From JAJXWB01 sp046349085 (GTDB lineage: Bacteria > Pseudomonadota > Alphaproteobacteria > Rhizobiales > Beijerinckiaceae), in contig JAXMDA010000003.1 of assembly GCA_046349085.1 (NCBI GenBank), positions 310,001 to 374,000 of the forward strand: a stretch of DNA of 64,000 nt. The letters run 5' to 3'. The translations under genes were made by a program, and so were the position numbers. Shown here in pieces: positions 16,599-24,440 of this stretch. Positions within the stretch are counted from its first letter, which is position 1; the number at the start of each line of letters is the position of its first letter. The notes under the pieces were generated by a model that did no database searches, was not told where the DNA came from, and was given only the letters and a program-made list of their open reading frames with translations.

Positions 16599-17432
16599 TC
16601 ACTCCGGGTAGGCGGCTGCGCGCCCGGCGCGCGCCAGCAACTGGTCGAGCGCCATGCCGACGACGCCGATCATCAGGATTGCGACGATCACGTTGGAGAT
16701 CGAGAGGTTGTTCCACTCGTTCCAGACGAAGTAGCCGATGCCCGTGCCGCCGACGAGCATTTCCGCGGCGACGATCACGAGCCAGGCGATGCCGATGGAA
16801 ATCCGCATTCCCGTAACGATGGTCGGCGCGGCGGCAGGCAGGATCACGGTCAACGCACGGCGCAGCGGCCCGACCTCGAGCGTGCGCGCAACGTTGATCC
16901 ACTCCTTGCGCACGCTCGCCACGCCGAAGGCGGTGTTGATCAGCATCGGCCAGATCGAGCAGATGAAGATCACGAAAATCGCAGACTTGCCCGAATCCTT
17001 GATCGTGTAGAGCGCGAGCGGCATCCACGCCAGAGGCGACACGGGCTTGAGAATCTGGATGAACGGATCGAAAGCGCGAGACAGAAGGGGCGACATGCCG
17101 ATCAGGAACCCGAGCGGTATGGCGACGATGACCGCGAGCAGATAGCCGGCCCCGACGCGGCCGAGCGAATAGAGCACCTGCAGGCCGATGCCCTTGTCGT
17201 TCGGGCCGCGATCGTAGAACGGATGACTGAGGTGCTCGGCCAGCTTCGCGCCGATGTCGAGCGGGCCGGGCATGGCGGACTTGCCGTGCGTCGCGGTGAT
17301 CCCCATCAGTCTCGCATATTCCGGATCCATCGCCTGCACAGGGCCTGAGCCCTGCGTGGCGATCTGCCAGACCGCGATCAGGAGAACGAGGATGAGAAGC
17401 GACAGCACGGAGCTGCGCAAGGCGCCCGCCAT
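16599..17432 (-). CDS. ABC transporter permease, cyanate/nitrate/sulfonate type
   Basis: 277 residues from the ATG at 17432; the binding-protein stop (TGA) lies one base before it and GAGGA serves as ribosome site, so translation is coupled. About six hydrophobic segments and the EAA-type cytoplasmic loop (LEVGPLRRALTVILPAAAPTI) are visible. It forms the membrane channel with the ATPase downstream. A ~55-residue periplasmic insertion (GSGPVQAMDPEYARLMG and following) after the first membrane segment is typical of nitrate/cyanate permeases. Confidence 0.9.
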   Translation of the reverse strand: MAGALRSSVLSLLILVLLIAVWQIATQGSGPVQAMDPEYARLMGITATHGKSAMPGPLDIGAKLAEHLSHPFYDRGPNDKGIGLQVLYSLGRVGAGYLLAVIVAIPLGFLIGMSPLLSRAFDPFIQILKPVSPLAWMPLALYTIKDSGKSAIFVIFICSIWPMLINTAFGVASVRKEWINVARTLEVGPLRRALTVILPAAAPTIVTGMRISIGIAWLVIVAAEMLVGGTGIGYFVWNEWNNLSISNVIVAILMIGVVGMALDQLLARAGRAAAYPE

Positions 17433-17433
17433 A

Positions 17434-18792
17434 TCAGGTCCTCTTGATCGCGAAGCTAGCGACATAGGCGTCAGGTTTCGATGGGTCGAACGCCTTGCCC
17501 ATCACGGCAATCGTCTTCGTTCCCGCCGGCGGAACGAGGCCTGCGTCCTTCATCGCTCTGGCCGCGTCGCTGGCGAGAAATACGTCGCTCGCGATCTTCT
17601 TGTAGTCGACATCGCCCTTTATCTGGCCCCAGCGCTTCATCTGCGTCAGCATCCAGATGGCGAAGCTCTCCCACGGGAAGGGATCGAAGGTAACGCGATC
17701 GGGGTCCTTCTTCACGCCGCCGAGCCCATCGGCGTAGGTTCCGGTCAGCACCTGTTCGAGCACGGTCACCGGCGCGTTCAGATAGTTTGCCGGCGCGATT
17801 GCCTCGGCGATCTGCTTGCGGTTCTCCGCCTTCGAGGCGAAGGCGGTCGCCTCGACGATGGCGCGCAGCAGCGCCGCGTATGAATTCGGCGACTGCGTGA
17901 TGAATTCCTTGCTCGCCGCAAACGCGCAGCACGGGTGTCCGTTCCAGATTTCCTTCGACAGGATGTGGATGAAGCCGACGCCGTCATATACAGCGCGCTG
18001 CACGATGTTGTCGGGCGCAAGAAACCCGTCGATGTTGTCGGCGCGAAGATTTGCCACCATCTCCGGGGGCGGGACCGAACGGATCTGCACGTCCTGATCG
18101 GGATCGATGCCGTTCTCCGCGAGGAAATAGCGCAGCAGGTAATTGTGCATCGAATAGTCGAAGGGCACTGCGAGCTTGAAGCCCTTCCAGTCCTTCGGGT
18201 CGCGCTTCTCCTTGTGCTTCATCGACAGGCAGATCGCCTGGCCGTTGACGTTTTCGATCGCGGGCGTGACGAAAGGCGTCGCCGTCGACCCGAGGCCCAT
18301 CGAGATCGCAAGGGGCATCGGCGACAGCATGTGCGCCGCGTCGTATTCCTTGTTGATTGTCTTGTCGCGCACGACCGCCCAGCCGGCCGTCTTCACGACT
18401 TCGACGTCGAGGCCCTGTTTCGCGTAGAAGCCCATCGGCGAGGCCATGATGATTGGCGTCGCGCAGGTGATCGGAATGAAGCCGACCTTGAGCGCCTTCT
18501 TCTCCAGCGGCGCGCCCTGCGCGAAGGCTTCTGTCGCGGCGCCGATCGGGAATGCCGACGCGAGGGCCGCCGACGCCGTCGTCGAGCCCACGGCGCTCAG
18601 GAAAGCGCGCCGCGACGCGTCCTCGGGAAAGATCGCGCGCATGACAGCGGATTCGACGACCCGGCGATAAATGCCTTCGTCGGCGCGCTCGACGGCCTCG
18701 GCGCGGCGGTGCTCGGCCTCGCTCGCATGCGCGCCGCAGGAGCATCCACGCAGGCGTCTGCTGCTGTCGAAGGGATTTCTGAAAATCGACAT
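17434..18792 (-). CDS. NrtA/CynA-type ABC substrate-binding protein with Cys/His N-terminal extension and Tat signal
   Basis: 452 residues. Residues 61-90 are a twin-arginine signal (SRRAFLSAVGSTTASAAL). It is preceded by an unusual 60-residue segment with GCSCGAH (Cys17, Cys19, His22) and His28. The mature domain is of the NrtA/CmpA/CynA binding-protein family (LKVGFIPITCATPIIMASPMG). It delivers the anion to the permease and ATPase encoded next. The upstream isomerase remnant is in the same operon and its out-of-phase reading frame ends 3 bp before this start. The ligand is probably cyanate or a related pseudohalide because cynS and a sulfurtransferase are in the same operon. Confidence 0.88.
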   Translation of the reverse strand: MSIFRNPFDSSRRLRGCSCGAHASEAEHRRAEAVERADEGIYRRVVESAVMRAIFPEDASRRAFLSAVGSTTASAALASAFPIGAATEAFAQGAPLEKKALKVGFIPITCATPIIMASPMGFYAKQGLDVEVVKTAGWAVVRDKTINKEYDAAHMLSPMPLAISMGLGSTATPFVTPAIENVNGQAICLSMKHKEKRDPKDWKGFKLAVPFDYSMHNYLLRYFLAENGIDPDQDVQIRSVPPPEMVANLRADNIDGFLAPDNIVQRAVYDGVGFIHILSKEIWNGHPCCAFAASKEFITQSPNSYAALLRAIVEATAFASKAENRKQIAEAIAPANYLNAPVTVLEQVLTGTYADGLGGVKKDPDRVTFDPFPWESFAIWMLTQMKRWGQIKGDVDYKKIASDVFLASDAARAMKDAGLVPPAGTKTIAVMGKAFDPSKPDAYVASFAIKRT

Positions 18793-18896
18793 CGTCTACT
18801 CCGTCGTTCCTGCGCGCGGGGCGCGCGGTCGCTGATGAACATTGCAACACAGGCGCCAGAAAACCCGGTCGCACGCGTAAGGCGGGCGCCGGTTCT

Positions 18897-19353
18897 TCAT
18901 GCAGACGCCGCGCGTTCGAGCGCCGCTTGCACAAATTCGAGGCGATCCTGTCCGTCCGGCGAGAACGTCGCGGTCCGCGATATCGAGATCGCGCGCCCAG
19001 ACGGCGCCGAGCACGGCGCCGACGAAGGCGTCGACCGGACCGCCGGCCATGTCGAGCGCAATGATCGCACGCGCCGCGAGCTCGCCGTCCGTCGGCCAAT
19101 GCTTCGGCTGTTCGTTGAGTGGCAAAGCGCGTTGTGCCGCCCAAAGGCGCATGTCGCGGCGCCGCCAGGCGCGGCGCGCGTCCGACTGCCTGACGGGCGG
19201 CGTCGAGCCGCCCGCTGCAAAGACCCGTGCAATGTCGACCGGACGCTGGCGCACGATCGCGCCATTCTTGCGCGCGGCCAGCAGCAGCGCCACGTGGCCG
19301 AGATAAGCGTAGCCCGAGACCGGCGCGAAGAAATGCTCGATCCCGAGCCGCAT
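18897..19353 (-). pseudogene. 2-hydroxychromene-2-carboxylate isomerase/DsbA-like, broken by internal deletion
   Basis: Residues 1-~133 read as the N-terminal two thirds of the thioredoxin-like HCCA isomerase (NahD) family: FFAPVSGYAYLGH, PVDIARVF and a helical VDAFVGAVLGAVWARDLDIADRDVLA. The next family segment (about 45 residues including the G-x-P-T-x-x-V-D-G-E motif) is absent. The family's last element, QDRLEFVQAALERA, follows at once but in another frame, ending at 18897. Continuing in the first frame instead gives an Arg/Cys-rich tail to 18796 unlike any fold. I read this as a frame-shifting internal deletion. The start overlaps the sulfurtransferase stop (TGATATG), so it was once a coupled member of the operon. 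Confidence 0.6.
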
Positions 19354-19354
19354 A

Positions 19355-20224
19355 TCACGCCGCCTTCGAGGCGAGGACGGGAAGTCCCTGCTCGATCGGC
19401 AGGGAGAGATCCCGCGACCATTCGTTCCAGGAGCCGAAGTACATGCGCACGTCCTTGACGCCCGCGTTCTTCAGCGCAACGAACGTGTTCGAGGCGCGCG
19501 CCCCCTTGAAGCAATAGAGGTAGACGGTCGCGGCCGGCGATATCCCGACAGTCGCGCATTCAGCCAGAATCTCGTCCTTCGACTTGAAACGCGGACCATC
19601 GGCGGTCGGCTTCATCATGCGATACCATTCGAGCCAGACCGCGCCGGGAATACGGCCCTTGCGCGGACAGAAGTCCTTGCCGTAGGGCGAGGAACTGTCG
19701 CCGATCCACTCGTCGACGTCGCGCACGTCGAGGATCACGATGCCGGGTTTTCCGATCGCCGCGAGCATGGTCTTGGCGTCGATCAGAATGTCGCCGGCTT
19801 TTGCATCGACCGCAAAGCCGCCCGCTTTCGGCGCGGTCGTCTCCGTCGAGACTGGCAGGCCGGCCGCTTTCCAGGCGTCGAGGCCACCGTGGAGGATCTG
19901 CGCCTTGGGATAGCCGAGGAAGCTGAGGATATAGTAGCCGCGGCACGACTGGCCGAAGCCGGAGCTCATCGACTGCTCGTAGACGACGGCCGTTTCCGCG
20001 CCAGTGAGACCTGCCTTCGCGAAGGCGTCGGCGAACTTCTGCTTGAGTTCGCTCATCCCTTCCGGCGTCGACGTCGCGAGATAGGTGAATATCTCGTGCA
20101 CATTGACTGCGCCGGGAATGTGCCCCGCCGCATAGGCCTCCGGCGCCCGCGTGTCGATCACGACCGTCGGGTTCGTCTTCATGGAAGTCGCGAGATCTGC
20201 GGCCGCAACCAGTACATCCGTCAT
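19355..20224 (-). CDS. Sulfurtransferase (tandem rhodanese domains)
   Basis: 289 residues, the normal length of thiosulfate/3-mercaptopyruvate sulfurtransferases. Domain 1 (~1-125) lacks a catalytic Cys loop. Domain 2 (~145-289) has Cys238 in CFKGARAS, matching the C-x-x-G-x-R active-site loop more typical of thiosulfate sulfurtransferase than of mercaptopyruvate enzymes (CGTGVT). The ATG at 20224 is 65 bp after the flavoprotein gene. It can transfer sulfane sulfur to cyanide to give thiocyanate, or run in a related persulfide step; being in one operon with cynS points to cyanide, thiocyanate or cyanate chemistry. The physiological acceptor is unknown. Confidence 0.88.
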   Translation of the reverse strand: MTDVLVAAADLATSMKTNPTVVIDTRAPEAYAAGHIPGAVNVHEIFTYLATSTPEGMSELKQKFADAFAKAGLTGAETAVVYEQSMSSGFGQSCRGYYILSFLGYPKAQILHGGLDAWKAAGLPVSTETTAPKAGGFAVDAKAGDILIDAKTMLAAIGKPGIVILDVRDVDEWIGDSSSPYGKDFCPRKGRIPGAVWLEWYRMMKPTADGPRFKSKDEILAECATVGISPAATVYLYCFKGARASNTFVALKNAGVKDVRMYFGSWNEWSRDLSLPIEQGLPVLASKAA

Positions 20225-20289
20225 GACGACCTCCGTTGTTGATGAACCGGCCGGCCGCGATGCGGCCGGCATCCGACGAGCAGTCGGAT

Positions 20290-21399
20290 TCAGGCCGCGA
20301 GTTCCGAGATCATCTTGCGCAGATGCTTGGTCGCGGGCGTCACGATGGCGATGAAGTAGGCTTCGCGCAGTCGTCGCTGCGCGACGCCGTGCGTGACGTA
20401 TCCCCGCGCGCCGCAATGCAGTTGCGCCCAGTGCGCGGCTTCGACCGCAAGCTCCCCGCCCTTCAGCCGCGCCTCGAGCGTGCGCTTGTAGAAGGCGTCC
20501 GAGCGGTCGTAAGGCGTTTTCGCCATCTCGAGCACATCCTTCACTATCGCCGTATACTCGGCCTCGATGTCTTCCGGCTGCTTCTCGAGATACTTGTTGA
20601 TGTGCCCGAGCGGCCCCTGCGCCTGCTTCATCAGGTCGATGCAGTTCTTGATGATGCCGGCGGCCATCCCGCACTGGAGTAGCGTAAAGCCCGGGCGCAT
20701 CCGCCGCAGGAACTCGTCCGCCGGATCGGCGAGGATGAAATCGTCGGGCACGAACGCGTCGCGAATCTGCACGCTGCAGGTCGCCGTGCCGCCCATCGCG
20801 ACGAAATCGTGATCGAGCTTGATCTTCACGCCGTCCCAGTCTGCGGCGATGATCGCCATCACGCGCTTGGGCTTCTCCGCGCCTTCGATCGCAACGTCGA
20901 ACAGCGAACCGAAATAGCCGCCGGGGATCAGGTTCGACACCCAGGGCAGCAGACCCTTGACGCGATATCCGCCCTCGACGCGTTCGCCCTTGAGCCGCAT
21001 CGGCTCGATGCTCGACATCGCCTTCATCGGGTTCGACATGCCCGTGCCGCCGAGCGTTTCGCCGCGAACAATGCGCGGCAGGAGTTCGCGCTTCATGTAT
21101 TCGTTGTCGGACGAGGCGATGTACCAGCCGATCGTGTCCTGCTGCCACACGCAGAAGCCGGTCGAAAGGCATTCTTCCGACGCGCGGGCCATGGAGAGAA
21201 TGGCGGTCGTCAGGTCGACCTTGCTGTTGTGGCCGCTCACATGCGTGCCGTAGGCGCCGGCCCTGGCGTAGGCGCGCACGACCTCTTCCGCGTAGACTTT
21301 TTCCTCGTCGATCTTGCGGACGAGCGGAACGAGCATGCTGGTCGTTATGTGCTCGAATTCCGCCGGATCGTAAGCGGCTATCGGCGTATGCGCGTTCAT
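20290..21399 (-). CDS. Acyl-CoA dehydrogenase-like flavoprotein
   Basis: 369 residues with the acyl-CoA dehydrogenase fold: N-terminal helices, a middle beta domain with GGTGMSNP (flavin/substrate loop, comparable to TxTEP/SxTEP regions) and KGLLPWVSN, and a C-terminal helical bundle with CGARGYVT. It is somewhat short and its loop (SNPM rather than TEP) is unlike fatty acid dehydrogenases, resembling FMN-dependent monooxygenase members of the superfamily such as DszC or SfnB. It lies between OsmC and the sulfurtransferase in the cyanate operon. It may act on a sulfur- or nitrogen-containing compound as a dehydrogenase or monooxygenase. This last point is inference. Confidence 0.8.
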   Translation of the reverse strand: MNAHTPIAAYDPAEFEHITTSMLVPLVRKIDEEKVYAEEVVRAYARAGAYGTHVSGHNSKVDLTTAILSMARASEECLSTGFCVWQQDTIGWYIASSDNEYMKRELLPRIVRGETLGGTGMSNPMKAMSSIEPMRLKGERVEGGYRVKGLLPWVSNLIPGGYFGSLFDVAIEGAEKPKRVMAIIAADWDGVKIKLDHDFVAMGGTATCSVQIRDAFVPDDFILADPADEFLRRMRPGFTLLQCGMAAGIIKNCIDLMKQAQGPLGHINKYLEKQPEDIEAEYTAIVKDVLEMAKTPYDRSDAFYKRTLEARLKGGELAVEAAHWAQLHCGARGYVTHGVAQRRLREAYFIAIVTPATKHLRKMISELAA

Positions 21400-21460
21400 C
21401 TCGACTCTCCCGAATGTCCGTGCGCCGCGCCCGCCGAAGCAAGGCGCGGCCGCCGTTCCG

Positions 21461-22021
21461 TCAGATGCTGACTTCCAGTGCGACAGGGCGCGTGAAAGTG
21501 TTGGCGACCGGAGACCACTTGGCGACGTGGTCGATGAGCTTCTGGATCTCGTCCGGCGAAACGCCGTCGCATTCCATGTCGACCTTCACGCGCACGTCGG
21601 TGAAGCCGACCGGCTTCTCACTGACGTCGCCAGTACCCCAGACCGCGGTGATGTTGAGGTCGCCTTCCAGCGCGAGTTCCAGCTTGCGCACGGTCCAGCC
21701 GCGGTGCACGGCGTTGGCGTGCAGGCCGACGGCCAGGCACGAGCCGAGCGCGGCGAGCGATGCTTCCGACGGGTTCGGCGCGGTGTCGTCGCCGAGCAGA
21801 GCCGGCGGTTCGTCGACGATATAGGGAGGCAGGGAGCGAATGTAGTTGAGGTGGCGGAACTTGCCTTCCGCGACCGTCTTGCACTTCAGCGTCTTGATCG
21901 CCTGCGGATTGGCCTTGCCCGAGGCGATGAGGGTCTCGAGACCGGTCTTGTCGATCGGGGCGAGGCATCCTGTCGGCGCGAGGCAACCGGTAAGCACAAC
22001 TTCTTCCTTGACGGCAGCCAT
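21461..22021 (-). CDS. OsmC-family protein
   Basis: 186 residues from the ATG at 22021, with a GGAGG ribosome site. OsmC/Ohr proteins reduce organic peroxides or handle reactive electrophiles using Cys pairs. A family Cys lies in SLAALGSCLAVGL; the second Cys is in VDMECDGVS, matching the OsmC (not Ohr) pattern. An N-terminal ~60-residue extension contains the odd repeat TGCLAPTGCLAP. It is the first gene of the cyanate/sulfurtransferase operon, divergent from a TetR regulator, with a palindromic site just upstream. It may protect against electrophilic intermediates of the pathway. Confidence 0.85.
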   Translation of the reverse strand: MAAVKEEVVLTGCLAPTGCLAPIDKTGLETLIASGKANPQAIKTLKCKTVAEGKFRHLNYIRSLPPYIVDEPPALLGDDTAPNPSEASLAALGSCLAVGLHANAVHRGWTVRKLELALEGDLNITAVWGTGDVSEKPVGFTDVRVKVDMECDGVSPDEIQKLIDHVAKWSPVANTFTRPVALEVSI

Positions 22022-22048
22022 GGCGTTCCTCCATTCGATAGGCATACG

Positions 22049-22064
22049 GACTGACCGGTCTGTC
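22049..22064. promoter_or_regulatory. 16-bp near-palindrome, candidate TetR operator
   Basis: GACTGACCGGTCTGTC is a palindrome except at one symmetric pair. It lies 28 bp upstream of the OsmC start and about 170 bp upstream of the TetR gene. It resembles sites of TetR-family electrophile sensors such as NemR (TAGACC...GGTCTA). The likely ligand-responsive repressor is the adjacent TetR protein. Confidence 0.45.
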
Positions 22065-22235
22065 TATTGCATGGAGTGTGCCAAGGGCGGGTCGGAGGAC
22101 GAAAATGGCCGGAGCATTGAAGAAGCAGCGCGAAATTCCCGGTCTCCACGCGGCGACGCTGGAGAGGCGGCGCCGCATGGAACGTCATTCTGCTCGCTTC
22201 GATAGAAGAACGTGCACAGCTCCGGGGCGCCTGCC

Positions 22236-22847
22236 ATGAACGAAATGACCTGCCCGGCCGACGTCGGCGAACTCTCCGCGCTCAGCCCGCGTGAACGCCT
22301 GATCCGCGCCGCCACGCGCCTTTTTTGTGCGAACGGCATCGCCGCGACCGGGGTCGACGCCGTGTTGCGCGAAGCTGGCGTCGCGAAGATGACGCTCTAC
22401 AAGGTTTTCGGCTCGAAGGACCGGCTGGTCGAAGCGGTGCTTGAGACGGAGGGACGTCGCTGGCGCGACTGGTTTCTGCCTGCGCTCATGGACGGGCCGG
22501 AGGGTCCGCGCGAGAAACTCGACCGGATATTCCCGCTGTTGCGGCAATGGTTCGAGCGTGACGATTTCTACGGCTGCCCCTTCATCAACGCCGTCGGCGA
22601 GCACGACAAGAACGATCCCCGGCTGCGCGAACTGGCGTTGCGTCACAAGTCGGCGTTGCTGGCCACGGTCTCGCAACTCGCGACGGACGCGGGCGCGGAC
22701 AACCCCGCCTCGCTGGCGCATCAGATCGGTTTGCTGATCGACGGCGCAATCGTCGCGGTCATGATCACGCGCGACCCGTCGCTCGCAGATGTCGCCGCAG
22801 ATGCCTGTGGCGCGATCGTCGACAGAGCCTTGCGCACCGCCCACTAG
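22236..22847 (+). CDS. TetR-family transcriptional regulator
   Basis: 203 residues from the ATG at 22236 (MNEMTCPADV); a GTG 24 bp upstream is also in frame. The DNA-binding domain spans ~15-65: RLIRAATRLFCANGIAATG, then AGVAKMTLYKVFGSKDRL, the recognition helix. The remaining ~135 residues form the helical ligand domain with a Cys in YGCPFINAV, which could serve as a redox or electrophile sensor. It is divergent from the OsmC-cyanase operon and is the best candidate for its regulator. Similar regulators control YcdF/OsmC-type detoxification genes. Confidence 0.88.
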   Translation: MNEMTCPADVGELSALSPRERLIRAATRLFCANGIAATGVDAVLREAGVAKMTLYKVFGSKDRLVEAVLETEGRRWRDWFLPALMDGPEGPREKLDRIFPLLRQWFERDDFYGCPFINAVGEHDKNDPRLRELALRHKSALLATVSQLATDAGADNPASLAHQIGLLIDGAIVAVMITRDPSLADVAADACGAIVDRALRTAH

Positions 22848-23033
22848 CGGACTTTCCGAAGGTCTTCAGCGGGCAGAAGCAGTCCACGACGGTCGCGCTA
22901 TTTGGGGCCGCTCCCGACCCTAGCCGGAAGTTGAGAAGGACAGCTTTCGGGAGCTACGCCGCGCGAACGCAGTCAGGTAGTTCACGTACTCCATAGCGGA
23001 CGCTAGGAAGGGCTGAGACGGGCAGAAAGCAGG
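22845..23033. repeat. Two degenerate copies of an intergenic repeat
   Basis: About 40 bp at 22845-22884 (TAGCGGACTTTCCGAAGG ... GCGGGCAGAAGCAG) are repeated at 22994-23033 (TAGCGGACGCTAGGAAGG ... ACGGGCAGAAAGCAG). They resemble the scattered 'GCGGAC ... GCAGAAAGCAG' short intergenic elements seen in proteobacterial genomes. The remaining gap to the CoA-transferase gene at 23225 holds no gene, RNA or terminator I recognise. Confidence 0.4.
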
Positions 23034-23224
23034 CACTATGAACACTTGCCCGTTCTCGGCTCGCCTATTTTCCATCAACGCAAGCCTTCTTCCGAATTGG
23101 TTGCAGGTTAGGCTGTCCGGCGCCTCTTGAGCTAGGCGCGAATACAGGACGGGAAGAGTTCCGATCAGACCTCAGCCGCCGCACGAGATAACATTTTGCA
23201 GCGTCGGCGCGATTTGGCGCGTTC

Positions 23225-24433
23225 CTATTTTACTTTGTCATTTCCTGATGTGAGCGAAGCGATCTCTTCCTGATCCAGGCCTGCTTCTCGCAAGATCTCC
23301 GTCCCATGTTCGCCGAGGCGCGGCGCCGGCCTTTCGATCGATGGCTGCGTGCGGCTCCAGTTCGCCGCCGGCCCGACGAGACGCAGTTCGCCTTCGCTCG
23401 GGTGGTTCATGTTGCGCAGGAAGCCGACTGCCGCGAGATGCGGATCGTCGATCAGTGCGTCGAGATCGTGCATGGGGCCGCTGGGGATGTCGGCGCGCTC
23501 GAAGAAGTCCAGCCATTCGCCGCTGGTGCGCGTAGCGAGCAGGTCGGACAGCCAGCCATAGACCATGTCGTAATTCTCGACGCGGCCGGACAGGCTACGG
23601 AATCGTGGGTCGCGCGACTGCGGATAATCGCCGCCCAGCGCATCGAAGAACGAGGTCCAGTGCTTGTCCGTGTAGACCAGCACGCAAACATGGCCGTCGC
23701 TCGTGCGGAACGGGCGACGGTGTGGCGTGAGCAGGCGCGGATAGCCGGGCGGGCCGAGCGGCGGCTCAAAGGTCTGGCCCGACATGTGATCGCCGAGAAC
23801 GAATTGCGCCATCGTCTCGAACATAGGAATTTCGATCGACTGGCCTTCGCCGGTGCGGTCGCGATACAGAAGCGCAGCGAGGATGGCGTGGACGGCGTTC
23901 AGACCGACGATGCGGTCGGCAAGCGTCGCCGGCGCATAGCGCGGCTCTCCGGTGATCTGCCCGACGAGCGCAGGCAATCCGGTAAGCCCCTGGATGAGAT
24001 CGTCGTAGGCCGGGCGCCCAGCATAAGGCCCATCTTCCCCGAACCCGTGCAGGCTCGCATAGACGAGGCGCGGATTGAGCGCGAGCAGTTCGTCGGGCGA
24101 GAGCTTCAACCGCGCCATCGCCGCCGGCCGCACGTTGTGAACGAAAACGTCCGCCGTCGCGGACAGTCTCAGCAGGGCGGCGCGTCCTTTCTGCGTCTTC
24201 AAATCAAGCACGATCGAGCGCTTGTTGCGATTGCCCTGCAGGAACATGGCGCCCATGCCGGGGTTCTTCATCGGCGGGATGGCGCGGACGATGTCGCCTT
24301 CGGGACTTTCGACCTTGATGACGTCGGCGCCGTAGTCGCCGAGAATCATGGTCGCGTAAGGACCCATCATCACGCTCGTCAGGTCGATGATCCTGACGCC
24401 GGCGAGCGGGCCCTTGCGTTTCCGTTCGCTCAT
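23225..24433 (-). CDS. Class III CoA-transferase (CaiB/BaiF family)
   Basis: 402 residues from the ATG at 24433 (MSERKR). Family III enzymes move CoA between carboxylic acids through an Asp-anhydride; the Asp in RPAYDDLIQGLTG matches the catalytic residue. VKVESPEGD and LLYRDRTGEGQSIEI are family signatures. It is the last gene of the TRAP transporter operon, starting 8 bp after a DctP gene, so it probably activates the imported carboxylate as its CoA thioester, the first step in catabolism. The specific acid is not identifiable. Confidence 0.9.
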   Translation of the reverse strand: MSERKRKGPLAGVRIIDLTSVMMGPYATMILGDYGADVIKVESPEGDIVRAIPPMKNPGMGAMFLQGNRNKRSIVLDLKTQKGRAALLRLSATADVFVHNVRPAAMARLKLSPDELLALNPRLVYASLHGFGEDGPYAGRPAYDDLIQGLTGLPALVGQITGEPRYAPATLADRIVGLNAVHAILAALLYRDRTGEGQSIEIPMFETMAQFVLGDHMSGQTFEPPLGPPGYPRLLTPHRRPFRTSDGHVCVLVYTDKHWTSFFDALGGDYPQSRDPRFRSLSGRVENYDMVYGWLSDLLATRTSGEWLDFFERADIPSGPMHDLDALIDDPHLAAVGFLRNMNHPSEGELRLVGPAANWSRTQPSIERPAPRLGEHGTEILREAGLDQEEIASLTSGNDKVK

Positions 24434-24440
24434 TCCGCGG

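Noticed and set aside
18796..19353. 185-residue intact isomerase reading
   Set aside because: The last ~50 residues in this frame are Arg/Cys-rich and unlike the fold; the true C-terminal element is readable in another frame.
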